Origin: Perognathus longimembris pacificus
Lineage: Eukaryota > Chordata > Mammalia > Rodentia > Heteromyidae
NCBI RefSeq assembly: GCF_023159225.1
Contig: NC_063171.1
Span: forward strand, 8,543,886 to 8,607,885
Reading direction: 5' to 3'
DNA: 64,000 nt
Below are positions 48,779 through 61,470 of this stretch, piece by piece; the stretch's first letter is position 1, and every line of letters begins with the position of its first letter. Made by a program: the position numbers and the translations under genes. The notes beneath the pieces are model-generated. The model made no database searches and was not told where the DNA came from. It was given only the letters and a program-made list of their open reading frames with translations.

Positions 48779-49514
48779 AGGAAATTGAACAATCTGTAAT
48801 TTTCAAAAAAAACCCACAAAACTCCCCAAAAATAAACAAGCAAAAAAGCCAACTTAGATGGTGAATGCTAAAACAAATTCCAAGTTCTTTAATGGGAAGA
48901 TGGATTCATGCTTCTATAATAATCAAGAGCAAAGGGAGAATCCTGACCTCACCAAATGGAACAAAAGAGATAGAAGTAACTGGTCTTTATCATATGCAGG
49001 TGGGTGACCTTGAGAACAAGAATTCAAAATGGCTCTTAGGAGAAAATTACCAAGAAAATACACAAAAACAATATATCGGAGACATTTAACAAAGATTACT
49101 GATAGATGATAGGTGGGTCAGTAGGTAGGTAGACAGACAGAAAGATAAATAGATAGATAGATAGATAGAACTTGAAGTGAATGAACTTTGTAACACAGTA
49201 GACAGCCTTATCAACTTATCTGATTAAATAGAAAAAAAGAATAAGTGAATTCCAGATTGAAAGGAAAAGGGAATAAAGAAAGCCTAAAAAGGAATCTAGG
49301 TAACATCATGTTTGTACTGCATAGCACCCAAAAAGTAAGCCTAAAGTCTAAGTCTTTAGCTTACATATTAGGCCTTAGCAGAGGTAAGATAATAAAGGGA
49401 TAGAAAATCTGTTCAAGTAATAGGAGAAAACTTTCCAAACCTGGAGAAAAATGAAAGTATCTGGGTAGAAAGTTCATAGATAACCAAAGATATTGAAGAT
49501 AAACATCAAAACAT
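48779..49514. other. Intergenic, no gene seen
   Basis: AT-rich DNA with a small (GATA)n run at about 49144-49168. The 74-codon frame at 48865-49089 has no recognised homology. Confidence 0.55.
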
Positions 49515-49730
49515 TACTATGGCCAGTTGCCTGTAGTTCACACCTTCACTCCTACCTACTCTAAGGATCAAGGTTTGAAGCCAGCCTGGTCAGAAAAGTC
49601 CAAGAAACTCATATCTAACTGCCCATTGAAAAAAGCTGGAAGAAGAGCTATGCCTCAAGTGTAGAACACTAGCCTTGAACAATGACTAAGGGTAGTGCCC
49701 AGGACCAGCACCAAAAAACAAAAACAACAA
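49515..49730 (+). mobile_element. B1-like/Geo composite SINE, forward
   Basis: The B1-like head with aaggtttgaagccagcctgg, then a Geo-type unit (gctatgcctcaagtgtagaa, ctagccttgaac) and a CAAAAA-type tail. Confidence 0.75.
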
Positions 49731-50204
49731 AAAATTACTACAACTCAATGTATTATAATCATACTCAGTGTAAATTACAAAGAGGATTCTAAGCACAGAA
49801 GAGAAACAAATAGTATATATAAGGTCATCCAATTTTCCTTGCTTCAGATTTCTCAGTAGAAAAAAATGTCAGCAGAGACAATGATTTGCTATATTCAGAT
49901 TCATAAAGTAAGCTTCAATGAAAACTCCTATTAACCCTGAAGACTGTAAGCAAAAAAATGTAACTTTCAAAAATAAAGGAGAAATAATGACTTTCTCCAG
50001 CTAAGCAAAGAAAGTACTACTGGAGACCAATCTGGGAACATCTGAAATGTATAACCTACTGCTGAAAGTATGTATGGCAAGAAATTTACAGTGTTCCAGT
50101 ATTGTAACCTGATGCAGAGTGCACTTCTCTCTTTAATCTGAAGGTTTAAAAGACAGTCATTAAAATGGATCCTAACTCTGTTATACTTTTGTTGGGAAGA
50201 TAAA

Positions 50205-50940
50205 CTAGTGCAAATAATAAGAAATGCAGGTTGGAGATTCCTCACAAATCTAAACATGGAACTACTCTATGATTCAACTCTACCACACTTGGAAATTTAT
50301 CCAAAATATTGTAAGCTAGGATACAGTAAAGGCACTTGCACATGAATATTCATTGCTTCACTATTTACCATGGCCAAGCTACAAAAACTGCCCAGATACC
50401 CTACAATGGATGACTATAGACAATGGAATTTTACTCATCTATCTAGAAAAATAATATCATGTCATTTGCAGGAAAATAGTGCACTTGGGAAAAGTAGGTC
50501 AGGTTCAGACAAAGAGAGCTTATTTTCTCTCATATATGAAAGTTAGATCTTAATTATAAACATATATGAAATCATACACAGGGGCATATGCATACAAGGG
50601 AGAATTCCAACAGTATAACTCCTTGAAGCAACCAAATTACAGTTTAATAAGACTAATACCAAGAAGTTGAAATGTGGAAGGGGGTGGAGGGGAGACAGGT
50701 CTTCAGGAGGGAGGCAAAAACAAATGGAAAGGGGAAGGGTGGGTGAACATAGTTATAATATTCGATGTACATATGTGAAAACTGAACCATGTAATGAGGT
50801 GATAGGTGAAGTTGGGAGAGATGTGGGAGAATTACAGGAGGTGTGACACTGAATTTCAAATGGTAGCATGGTAGAATTAAAGTCTTAATTGTTATTCAGT
50901 TTCATTTTGTATTTATATGAGAATAAAATGAATCTGTTAG
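50205..50940 (+). mobile_element. Ancient L1 3' region
   Basis: Forward sequence resembling the end of L1 ORF2 (tggaactactctatgattca, aatggatgactatagacaat) with a purine-rich 3' UTR. It is much more diverged than the other L1s. The 250 bp before it are not assigned. Confidence 0.6.
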
Positions 50941-51416
50941 CTGTTCAAGTAGCTTTTTAAAATTATAACATTTCTGTATTAACAAAAACCTACAATAAGT
51001 AAAAACACAAAGCAAAAACTTACAATACACACACTAGAATTAAATAATTAGGAATCAAGACATACTACTAGAAAAATATCACAACCACAGAAGTAGAGTG
51101 CAAGAAAACAAATCAGCAATCAAAATAGCAGTTGCCAGTTCTTATTTATAATTAGTTACCTCAAATGGCAATGGGCTAAATTCTTCCATTGAAAAACATG
51201 AGACACCAAGTGGATAAAAGATAAGACATAACAATAAATTTCCAATTAGTCACTTACCACAGCAATTTTATCAATTTACACTGAAAGGGTACAAATAAGT
51301 ATTTCATGAAGTATTTCATGAAAGTAGAAAAATGTAATAATAGGTGTATTTATGTCAGAGAAAATTAACCAATAGGCAAAAATAGAATAATTAAAAACTC
51401 TAGGAAGAGATGAAGG

Positions 51417-51420
51417 AATA

Positions 51421-51478
<58 letters not shown>
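51417..51478. repeat. (TA)n microsatellite
   Basis: A TA run of about 60 bp with one G interruption near its start. The Ile-Tyr repeat frame is an artefact. Confidence 0.95.
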
Positions 51479-51480
<2 letters not shown>

Positions 51481-51489
51481 ACTAATGGG

Positions 51490-51990
51490 CCTATCCAGCT
51501 TCTATTCAGTTTATATTTGCATATCCCTGATGGCTCACAGTGTTGAATAATTTTCATGTAATTACTGACATTTTGCAGTTCTTTATTTGCAAAGTGGCTA
51601 ATGCTTTCATTTGTTATCTATTCAATTCCTTTCTCTTTTGTTGCTTATGTTTTGAGTTTTATATGTCCTAAATATTAGCCTCCTGTCATTTGAATATCTG
51701 ACAAAAAATTTTCTCCCATTCGAGAGGCTATCTTTCATTTTGTATATTGTTTCCTTTTCTGGACAGATTTTAATTTAATACAACCTCTTTTGTTAATTAT
51801 TGCTATTATTTCTTAAGCTGTTGAAGGCATAGTCATTGCTTATGCCTTTATTTTGAAGTATTTCTTTAGTAGTCTCAAGATTTTATGTCTTATATTTTGT
51901 AAAGGGTCTTGTTTCCCTAGTCCACATGAATTTTCATGCTTTTGTTACTAGGTATTACAGATATAAGTCAGAATGGTGGAGAAAAACCAG
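51490..51990 (-). mobile_element. Ancient L1 ORF2 fragment
   Basis: Reversed ORF2-like text (ccctgatggctcacagtgtt, atctgacaaaaaattttctc, gttgaaggcatagtcattgc) typical of the L1 C-terminal region. No frame is intact. Confidence 0.6.
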
Positions 51991-53149
51991 TGCTGTTCCT
52001 TTTAAAACAATCTTCCCAAGAGGCCATACTGATTCCTTCTAAATGTCCTCCTTAACACTTAAAGGTTCTACTGCATAATGTGCAGAAGATAGGATAACCC
52101 TATCTAGATTGTAGCACTATCATTGTAATGTCTCTCCTTTCCCAAAGAAAGACTGGCATTTGCTGCAGGTACAAACTGAATTTTTTTAAAGAAAATCTGT
52201 GCCTGCTTTTAGGATATTCCCCTTGAACATTCAGGGTTCATTATGGTCCACCAAGTCCCAGTCACAAAGGAGAATAAAAACAGATCTTAATGTTAGAATC
52301 CATACTTTAGACAGTAAAATAAAATATTAATGTAATTTCTGATACTTGTAGAGGGTGATATGATCATTAAAAGAAACTTGATAAACAACAGTGATACAGG
52401 AAACACTGATGAGATCTGAGTTGATGGGATTGACAGGTATAGTTTTCACTCCAACAAGGCTGATAGGGAGAAAGGAGAATTCCTGTATCAACATAAGAGC
52501 TTATTCAAGAAATTCTTGCACAGAAAGATAAGAATGCAAAACAAGAAATAACTTTATGGCTTCATTCATAAAATTCAATAACCCAATATATCTAGGAATA
52601 CTTACTTTAAATTCTCAGCCATTAGAAAAACCATAAATGAAAATCCATGAGAATGTCATATAAAGGCAAGACTATCACATTCATCTGAAAAGTTGATCTT
52701 GCCACCAACATCAGCTATGAATCATGGAGACTACAGGAAGGTTTGAAATGAAAAAAACAATCTCTTGTAAGATTTATATAGAAATTAACTTGATATTATA
52801 TTTTGGGGCAGTTTTTTTACCAATTGAAGTAGATGAGAGATCATGAGATTTCTCAAAGACCTTATATTTTACATGAGTTCATTGAAAACTCTTACCTAAA
52901 AGACTCAATTTTTAAATCAAATATTAGTGATTTCCTGCATTTTATTAATATTCTCTAGAGTGCTAATTAGTTAATATGATCCACCATAAACAACTCATTT
53001 CTTCTTTTTCTAAAAATATGAACCCCAAACACAAAATATACATGTATAACATATAAACATAAATATGATGTATAATTAGAGGGAACTAGGCAATTTATAT
53101 GTATATTATAAAATGTTTAAGACAAGTTAAATATATTAATTTCCTCAAA
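51991..53149. other. Intergenic, no gene seen
   Basis: AT-rich DNA with no recognised gene. Diverged repeat sequence is likely but not assignable. Confidence 0.5.
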
Positions 53150-53760
53150 CATTTATTGTTGTTTTGTTATGAATACTTTCAATGTATTTCTAGCATAAAA
53201 CCAACAAACAGTGCAATTGAATCCCAAAGCTACTTCCTCTAGTAGTGTACCAGTACCCATTGATTAAATTGTCATCATCTCCACTATTGTTATCATTAGC
53301 CCACCATAGCCTCTATTGAGTTTGCTGCTTTTAGGAGAGGAAGTTTTTAGATTCCATATCTGAATGAGATCGTGTGATATTTACCTTTATCTGCCTACTT
53401 ATTTCAGTTAACATAATGATATCTAGTTCCATGTTGCCACAGGTGACAAGATTTCATTCTTCCATGGGTGAATACTTTTCATTTTGTATGCGTGCTATAG
53501 TTTCTTTATTCAACCATTTGTTAATGCGTACATGTTGTTTACATTTCTTACCTAGTGGGAATAGAGTTGTAGTGTTGATAGCAGTGTAAATGTCTCTTTG
53601 ATATACTGATTTTATTTCCATTGTATTATATACCTACAGGAGAATTTCTGAATGATGGGTAAATGCTCTTTTAATTTGCGGGGGAGAACCTTGTCCAGAA
53701 TAATTGTATTAATTTATATTAATACTACGCAAATGTTTTACTTTTTCTGCATAATCACCA
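53150..53760 (-). mobile_element. Ancient L1 3' fragment
   Basis: Reversed L1 3' UTR and ORF2 end (acataatgatatctagttcc, tcattcttccatgggtgaat, ccatttgttaatgcgtacat). It is old and frameless. Confidence 0.55.
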
Positions 53761-53833
53761 GAACCTTTCATTGAAAAATGATACTATTTGTTTTATTGTG
53801 TATTTTATAACTGTAGTTTTGATTTATATCTTT

Positions 53834-54047
53834 TTTTTTTTTTTTTTTTGGCCAGTCCTGGGGCTTGGACTCAGGGCCTTAGCACTGTCCCTGGCTTCTT
53901 TGTGCTCAAGGCTAGCACTCTGCCACTTGAGCCACATCACAGCACCACTTCTGGCCGTTTTCTGTATATGTGGTGCTGGGGAATTGAACCCAGGGCCTCA
54001 TGTATATGAGGCAAGCACTCTTGCCACTAGGCCATATCCCCAGCCCC
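53834..54047 (-). mobile_element. IDL-Geo SINE, young
   Basis: A complete reverse dimer with a T-tail and perfect target duplication TTGATTTATATCTTT (53819-53833 and 54048-54062). It carries a 5-bp internal insertion around 53935-53945 (catcacagcacc instead of cagcacc). Confidence 0.95.
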
Positions 54048-54062
54048 TTGATTTATATCTTT

Positions 54063-54939
54063 GATAATTAGTGATAATCATTTTTCATAAAGTGGTTGTA
54101 CACTTGTATGTCTTCTTTTGAGAATTATATATGTCAATCTATTATCTAATTTAAAATCAAATATTTTTTATTTTTGGTACTGACTTTTTTACATATGTTC
54201 TGTATACCAAATTCTTGTCATATATGCTATATATATATATATATATACGTACATATATGCATAACTTTTTACTATTTTTTTACTATTATGTAGGTTGTGT
54301 CTACAATCTGTTGTTGACTGTTTCTTTTTCTGTTAGAGGAGCTGTGATGAAAGGAATGTCTTTGCCAAGAGGCCCCTTTTATTTTAAAGGTTCACTATAC
54401 AGGCTAGTGGCAGAGACCTTTGTCAATCACAAGGTTTCTACTGGGTTTAAAATCTAGGGCTTTAACTTAATTTTCTTCCCCTTTTCCAAGGTAAAGGAAT
54501 TTTCTTGTTCCATTTCTTAGAATTGGAGAAGAGAGAAGATGCAAACTGCTGTCTTTCCTGCATTCTTCAAGGTTTCTCATTTTCTTAAATTACAAGTGGG
54601 CACCATTGTTTCCCATCTGATTTCTTTAGCTCTTCCATTCACAGGGTGGCGCATAAAAAGTTGCTTGATTTATTGTCTCTAAGGGGAGAGGTGTCTGGAG
54701 AATCATGTTATGTATCTTGAACAATTTTTCAAAATTAAAGCATTTCTTAATATTCTCTTTTACCATTCTATTACTGTTTACATTTACCTTCTATTACATA
54801 TGATCTTTGTCCGATGAGGCTTAAAGTATACATAAATATTCATTTGCGTGAATAAGTATTCATATATGAATGGGATTTTGCCTTTTTTCAAGTATTAAAT
54901 CTGTCAGGCACTTTCTCCCCGCCTCCCACCTCCTCTCAT
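54063..54939. other. Intergenic, no gene seen
   Basis: AT-rich DNA with a short TA run at about 54228-54247. The 80-codon frame at 54215-54457 includes that run and is not credible as a gene. Confidence 0.55.
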
Positions 54940-55172
54940 GTGCCAGTCCTGAGTCTTGAACTCAGGGCCCAGATGCTATTCCTTAGCTTTTTGTGGCTCA
55001 AGGCTAGCACTCTAGCACTTGAGCCACAACTTCACTTCCAACTTTTTATTTGTTTGTTTGTTTGTTTGGTAGTTTATTGGGAATAAGCATCTCACAGGCT
55101 TTCCTTTCCAGACTGGCTTTGAAATGCAGTCCTCAGATCTCAACCTCCTGAGTAGCTAGGATTACAGTGCCT
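54940..55172 (-). mobile_element. B1-like/Geo composite SINE
   Basis: A reverse copy (gccagtcctgagtcttgaac to the B1-like caacctcctgagtagctagg), with an internal TTTG-repeat expansion at about 55049-55066. Confidence 0.75.
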
Positions 55173-55434
55173 GGCATACTTCCTTATTTTTTAAATAATT
55201 CACATAATAATTTATTTATTGATATTCTCTTTTTCTGGATCCCTCTGAGTATAAAAATAGTTTATTTGTAACATTTGTAATATCAAAATATCATTGTCAG
55301 TATATGTTAGAATTGTTATGAGACAAAAGTTTAGGCCAAATGGGAATGCAAACAGTTGAGTAAGATCTTATTTATTTATTCACTGTGAAGGGAAAATATA
55401 CATAATTGTTTGGATTACAAGTACTGAGAAATAG

Positions 55435-55920
55435 CTATAGTTTAGATATGAGAAGATCCCCAAAACTCAAGTGCTAAAGGCTTGTCCCCAGAAGAGAAGT
55501 GCTCAGAAATTAGCCTTTTGGAGATGAGTGGTTCTTGTAGGGTATAATACAATTATTGGAATTATCTTGATTCATTCCTAAACTAATGACATATTGAGAG
55601 AGAGGGAGGGGGAAACATTAAAATAGTGGAGTCTAGATGAAGGGGAAAAATCACTGAGATATACACTCTAAATATTTTTTTTTTATTCTTGTCCATTCCT
55701 TATTCTTTTTCTCCCTGCCTCCTGGTAGCTATGTAGTGACCAGCTTTGCTCCATGCTTTGCTCTTCACCACTAAGTTCTCTCATACAGTACGTCTAAAGC
55801 AACAAGGTCAATTGGCCATGAACTGAAACCTCTGAAATAGGAGGCAATATACACTTTCCTCCAGTAAGTTGATTATCTCAGGTAATTTTGTCACTGCGGT
55901 GGAAAGTGGTTAGCAGACTT
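55435..55920. repeat. Ancient dispersed repeat, possibly LTR-type
   Basis: Word pattern (gtttagatatgagaagatcc, ggcttgtccccag, gccatgaactgaaacctctg, ggtaattttgtcactgcggt) resembles an old mammalian dispersed repeat of the MaLR-LTR kind. This is recalled and unconfirmed. It contains no coding sequence. Confidence 0.35.
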
Positions 55921-56306
55921 CTGCAATATAGAATCAAAAGAAATACTGGAATAAAGGAGTTCACAAAATCTCCCACTTATATTAGACAATGAGGGAACCA
56001 CTTTTTCATAGGACAATTTATTCAGGAAATACATGATAAATGTATTAGAAATAAAAAGAAAAATGAATAAAATCTTATAGCGTAGCAGTGAGGCTTTATT
56101 CTTTAAAATAATAGGCCCTTCAGCATTTTTTGGTTTAAGTAATGATCCACTCAGGAAGTAGAAGAATGTTCTCAGGGAACCGTAGGGTCCTCTTATCAAC
56201 AAAATAAAAAAAAATCACAATTTTCTTAGTTATTTTGTGGGCATGTATTTTAATTTTTCCTCTTTTTTAAATTAATTGTTAATAGTTCTGACTCAATATT
56301 TATTTT

Positions 56307-56519
56307 CATTTTTTGTTTTGTTTTGTTTTTGCCAGTCCTGGGTTTGGACTCAGGGCCTGAGCACTGTCTCTGGCTTCTTTTTGCTCAAGGCTAGCACTCT
56401 GCCACTTAAGCCACACCGCCACTTCTGGCCATTTTCTATATATGTGGTGCTGGGGAATTGAACCCAGGGCTTCATTATACAAGGTGAGCACTCTTGCCAC
56501 TAGGCCATATTCCCAGCTC
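56307..56519 (-). mobile_element. IDL-Geo SINE
   Basis: A complete reverse dimer with a (TTTTG)-type tail. The target duplication CTCAATATTTATTTT (56292-56306) against ctcaatatgtatttt (56520-56534) differs at one base. Confidence 0.92.
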
Positions 56520-56822
56520 CTCAATATGTATTTTAGTGTATTACTTGTTTTGAGTTTTTAAATTCCCAAGTATGTAGATTGATTTATCAAATTATTTTAT
56601 AGCTATTTTAATTTATATGGATGATTTATCTAATCTTTTCAAGAAGTCACTTCATATTGAATTTACTGAAGTTTTCTAACATTGCTAAATATTTGATAAA
56701 CCAAAACATAGTATTTTAATTAATTGTGATAAATATATTTAGTAAAATACATGTTACAGTGTTTATCCAATTTTCAGATGATAAAACAACAGGGAAATGC
56801 AAAATAATTGCAAGATCAATTA

Positions 56823-57618
56823 CTAAAAGATTTCTGGGGGTCTTAAGGACATATAGCATGCAAAGATAAGAAACACCTACACCACAACAATGTGAGGCAC
56901 ACAGGTAGAAAAGGCCTTCCCTCGCTCTTCTTTGACTGGAAACTTGAGTATGGTAGAAAATATGTGAACATAGGACATGGCAATGAAGACAGAGCAGCCA
57001 CCACCTAACCCTATGGCAGACAAAATATTCAAGAGGTTGTTACTAAAAATTTCTGAGCAGGAAAGCCTCAGCAGAGAGGGGATATCACAGAGAAACTGAT
57101 GTATCACATTGGACTAACAAAAAGACAGTCGGAATGTGCTTCCAGTGTGCAGAGCTGCATAGAGGAAACCACTGAGCAGACAAAGCAGAGTTATTCATAT
57201 GCAAAATTGGAGGTTCATAATGACAGGATATTGCAGAGGCTAGCAAATGGCCACATCGTGGTCCCAGGACATTACAGTGAGGAACAACAGTTCCACAGCT
57301 ATACAGCAACCAAACAGAAAGACCTGAGATGCACATTCAGCTACTGGAATGGCCCTGTTGCCAATGAGAGAGTTGATATAGGCACTGGGGGCAGTGATAG
57401 AATTGTAGCACATGTCCACAATGGACAGATTCCTGAGGAAGAAGTACATGGGCGTGTGCAGGTTCTGGTCAATGGTGGTGACAGTGATGATGATCAGATT
57501 CACTAACAGGGTGGTCAGGTACATCATTTGGAACAACACAGAGAGCAGGAGCCTGAGCTCCCACACCTCAACAAAAGCCTTCCAGGAGAAACTCAGTCAC
57601 TGTGCTGAAATTGCCCAT
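56823..57618 (-). pseudogene. Olfactory receptor pseudogene, OR14-like
   Basis: A decayed class II odorant receptor. From the - strand it begins with an ATG at 57618 and the NFST-type glycosylation start, then TM1 to TM3 (HTPMYFFLRNLSIVD at about 57450). One extra base near 57565 shifts frame after EFLLEGF. In-frame stops occur at 57240-57242 (just after the TM3 DRY region), 57195-57197, 57114-57116 and 56877-56879. The DRY box is degraded to WDHDVAIC. The segment IHQFLCDIPSLLRLSCSE and KAFSTCVPH in TM6 resemble family OR14. The sequence stops after a third-loop-like FACYMSLRPPEIF at about 56825, so TM7 is missing. It cannot encode a receptor. OR14 genes sit beside OR2T genes in human 1q44, consistent with the OR2T neighbours here. 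The overlapping + strand frame at 57099-57506 is its antisense shadow. Confidence 0.9.
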
Positions 57619-58664
57619 GCTCTGAAAATGCTAGTTTATCTGAAAAATAAAATCAGAAAAATTTTGGAACTACAAAATAATTCATTAAAAAATGACTCAA
57701 TCTTCTATTTGACAATGATTGTTTTCATTTTAAATATCTGGCCTTCATGATTCAAAAGGTAGGACTTTGTTCCTCTGAATTTCATGGATTTTTTAAACCA
57801 TATCTAAATAGTCAGCATGTAAAGATCTAATAGTGACATGATGCTACACTATAATTTTAGGGTATACTGTTAAGCACTATTACTTATTTTCTAAAATGAT
57901 AGTTCATGAATTATATTAATGAAGATTAAAATGGTAGTCTTTAAGGTATTTACAGAGTGATTTTTTTGAATAAGCCAATAATCTCTAGTAAACTATTTAA
58001 AACATATGTTTGTGTTTATGTATTATGCATATAGTTTATACTTACTACATATGCCATTTAATGATTGTTTCTATATTACAAATACACTTACCTTACTACA
58101 TAATCATGTTAAATTGAGTTATTTATATAGATATAGTATATAGACAAGGTGCCTTTATGAGAGACAGAGAGAATGACAGAGAGGCAAACAGAAAGAGCGG
58201 GAAGAATAGGTAAGCAACCTGGAAACTCAGGCTACATTAATGAAACATGCTAGAAGCAGAATTTCTTATTTTGTCAGAAACTTGGCCTTTGCCTTGAGGT
58301 CTAAAATATATTAGATGAAGACTATGCTTTATCATATTTTTATTCATATTTAATCATATCTGGATTTCTTAATATTAAGTGTTTATGTATAGTAACTAAC
58401 TCTATTAAAACCTCCATAGTAACATTTATATTACATTTGGTTAAATAACTATCTTAGAGTCATGTGAATTCAACCCATGCAACTAAGCATTAAACTGTTA
58501 ATGATAGACATTAAATTCTCTTTCCCAACCCCAATAAGAAAAAAAAGTAGAACTCAAAGGACTAAGAACAAACCAAAGACAAAAGAAAAGTAGGAAAATA
58601 TACAAATGCATGGAAATTATATGCCAAGGTTTTAAACAATAATTTGATCAAAAACCTTAAAATA
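57619..58664. other. Intergenic, no gene seen
   Basis: AT-rich DNA with no repeat or gene that I can identify. Confidence 0.55.
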
Positions 58665-58772
58665 AATTGGAGTTGAATGTAATGGTATATTCATTCCAAC
58701 AATTCTAGTACTTGGCAAGAAAATCATAGATTTGAAGCCAACCAGGGCTGCATAGTGAGATCTTGTCATCAA
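58665..58772 (+). mobile_element. B1-like monomer, old
   Basis: A diverged B1-like block (aatggtatattcattccaac, gaagccaaccagggctgcat, gtgagatcttgtcatc) with no Geo unit. Confidence 0.6.
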
Positions 58773-59204
58773 ATCAAGCATATGGGCAAATATGTCAAGA
58801 CTAAAGCAAAACATATTACTTGGTGCTTGACATTTCATAGTGCCGAAATCAGCAAGCAATTATACCAGGTTCCCTCAGTTTTCCCACCTAGTGCAGAATT
58901 CAGTGCTCTGTTTTCACACTAACACAGAGAACACCCTTAGGATTCAAGGTTTGCCACTTGTAGATGCACAACCTGAGGGGCCTGAAGGAATCTAGACCCT
59001 GCCTGGCCCAGGGGCTTCAAAGTTAATTGAAGCCAACAGTGGCTTTGGTACACAAACAAGGGAAGGTTCTGAAGTCCTGAAAGTTAACAACAGATCTTTG
59101 ATAGGCCTAACCCACCTCCAGCACAGGGCTGAAGAATGACGTTAGTTCTGTCATATTGATTCTGTCAAATATCCTCTCTGTGGATTGAACCTTCAAGTTG
59201 AAAG

Positions 59205-59452
59205 TGCTTGCAGGGTGCTGGTGGTTCATGCCTGTAATCTTATCTGACTCAACAAGCTCTGATCGAAGGATCATAGTTCAGAGCCATCTCAGGCAACAAA
59301 GTCCTTGAGACTCTCATCTCCAAAACAGAAAAAGGTAGAAGTGATATTGTGGCCCAAATGGTAGAGTGCTAGCCTTGAACACAGAGCAGCCCGGAAACAA
59401 AGCCCAGGCCCTGCTTTCAATCCACAGCACCAGATTAGGGGGGGGGGGGGGT
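59205..59452 (+). mobile_element. B1-like/Geo composite SINE with G-run
   Basis: The B1-like head (ggtggttcatgcctgtaatc) joins a Geo-type right unit (tggtagagtgctagccttga). A run of about 12 G follows at 59439-59450 in place of an A-tail. Confidence 0.8.
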
Positions 59453-59814
59453 GGAGAAGAGAGAATGCTTACTAAATAAATGAATAAATAAAACCAGAGC
59501 AGGTATTTATCCAAACGTTCAAACTGTAACATAGGATAACAAATACAAAAGTACAAAGCAATATGATTTCTCCAAAACTTTACAGCGCTCCAATAACTGA
59601 AATACATGCACTCAAATGGTTAAATGTCAAGTAATTCAAGGCTACTGATTTTAGCAATTTTTAAAATAATTTGCATATAACTCCTATGCAATAATTTTTT
59701 TACAGAATGTGAGCATTAAGCATGGCAATTAGTAAATTATAAAAAAAAATAAAAAGCCATATTTATCCAATTTTATTTATATTATATTTCATTTACAGTT
59801 CTTACTATAGCTGT

Positions 59815-60403
59815 TCTTTTTTAATTTTTATTGTCAAGCTGATGTACAGAGAGGTTACAATTTCATTCATTAGGCATTGGGTACATTTTTTGTACTGTTT
59901 GTTACCTCCTCCCTCATTCCCCCCTCCCTTTCCCCTTTTCCTTTCCCCACCTTGAGTTGTTCAGTTGATTTATTCCCTTTCAGTTTCCTAGTTCTAACAC
60001 CAGTATTCACAGTTTCCAATGTACTCAGATAAAATACAGAGATAGTGCAGGTACAACCACAGAAAGGGGATACAAGAGGATCATCAATAATAGAAGCTAT
60101 AGTTTCACATAGCATGTTGAAAGAAATTACAACAGTGATATACAACAGTGATATGGAAACAATGTTTCCATAACATGGAGTTCATTTCACTTAGCATCAT
60201 CGTATGTGTTCATAAGGGTATAGCTAGTGGGCTCTTGTGATCCTCTACTGTGAATAGCCTAAACCTGTGCTAATTATTCCCTATGAAGGAGACCATAGAG
60301 TCCATGTTTCTTTGGGTCTGGCTCACTTCACTTAGTGTAATTTTTTCCAAGTCCTTCCATTTCCTTAGGAATGGGGCAATGTCATTCTTTCTGATAGAGG
60401 CAT
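59815..60403 (-). mobile_element. L1 3' end (left part of a split L1)
   Basis: A reversed L1 3' UTR and the last part of ORF2. It is contiguous in L1 terms with 61559 onward: the sequence breaks inside the cattgtgta word of the ORF2 C-terminus and resumes after the retrocopy. Confidence 0.93.
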
Positions 60404-60419
60404 AAAATTCCATTGTGTA
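60404..60419. repeat. Target-site duplication, left copy
   Basis: AAAATTCCATTGTGTA, repeated exactly at 61559-61574. It brackets the RPS27-containing retrocopy. Confidence 0.95.
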
Positions 60420-60560
60420 GAAGGGCCTTTAACTGCAGGAGCTGCTGCTGTGGCCCCAGGGCTGTCCGCTTTGACGGGAGCAGAGAGGAGATAAGATGGC
60501 GGCCCGGCTGCGCATATCCCTGGGGCCGAGTTTCCCCCTTGTGTGACTGTGGTATTTTAA

Positions 60561-60863
<303 letters not shown>

Positions 60864-60899
60864 AAGAACCGAGAACCAAGATGAGTGGGAAACCATCCC

Positions 60900-60905
60900 A
60901 ATAAA
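60900..60905 (+). terminator. Bypassed RPS27 polyadenylation signal
   Basis: AATAAA 37 nt after the RPS27 stop, followed by a GT-rich stretch (tcgtgttcgttgttttgttt). It is the normal RPS27 signal, but the retrocopy continues past it, so the source transcript read through. Confidence 0.75.
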
Positions 60906-61074
60906 CACATTTTGGATATATCGTGTTCGTTGTTTTGTTTAACTGCTAGGAACTTCCTGCCTCAAGTATTCAGGGGCAACCAGAAGAGAAGAATGCTAGT
61001 CTTTTGAGTTTGTGAAGTAAAATGAAGGCAGTTTCCAAGTCAAAGTCCACGGTGCAGATATAAAGACTCCTTAC

Positions 61075-61161
61075 CTGGAAAGATGAAAGCTGTTGATGCC
61101 AGCACCACAAAGAGGGTAAAGAGGAGGATCTTGTAAGAACCAATGAACCGCTTGAAGACAC
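61075..61161 (-). pseudogene. Antisense exon-like block, possible NUP210L-like exon
   Basis: An 87-bp segment with an acceptor AG (antisense of 61162-61163) and a consensus donor CAG|GTAAGG (GT antisense of 61073-61074). It is open as a phase-1 symmetric exon of 29 codons, with the hydrophobic run ILLFTLFVVLASTAFIF preceded by FKRFIGSYK. This is what a single-pass transmembrane exon looks like. In human, RPS27 lies tail-to-tail with NUP210L, a nucleoporin with one C-terminal membrane segment, so a read-through RPS27 RNA would carry a NUP210L exon in antisense. The identity rests on synteny and topology, not on an alignment. Confidence 0.5.
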
Positions 61162-61261
61162 CTGAATTTTCACACTGATCTACGCATTGGACATAACAAA
61201 AAGTAGTTATTCTATAACACAAAGCAGATGCTGCATTTGAGAAGATGTTTGTAAGAGTAAA

Positions 61262-61470
61262 CTGAGTGCCAATGGCTCATGTCTATAATTTTCAGGAAGC
61301 TGAGATGAGAAGTTCTTGGTTCGAAGCCAGCCTGGCCAGAGAGTCCATGAGCTTGCCACTTAATCACCAATGTTAAGCTGTGGTTTAAGTGGTGGAGCCA
61401 TGAGCCTTGCAGAAAATGCTAAGGGACAGCACCAATACCTTGAGTTAAAGCCCACCAAAATAACACCAAC
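61262..61470 (+). mobile_element. B1-like/Geo composite SINE carried inside retrocopy
   Basis: A forward copy (gccaatggctcatgtctata, cgaagccagcctggccagag, tggtttaagtggtggagcca). It has no flanking duplication of its own that I could find, so it was probably already in the source locus before retrotransposition. Confidence 0.75.

Noticed and set aside
57099..57506. 135-codon + strand frame
   Set aside because: It is antisense to the OR14-like pseudogene, whose motifs are obvious on the - strand.
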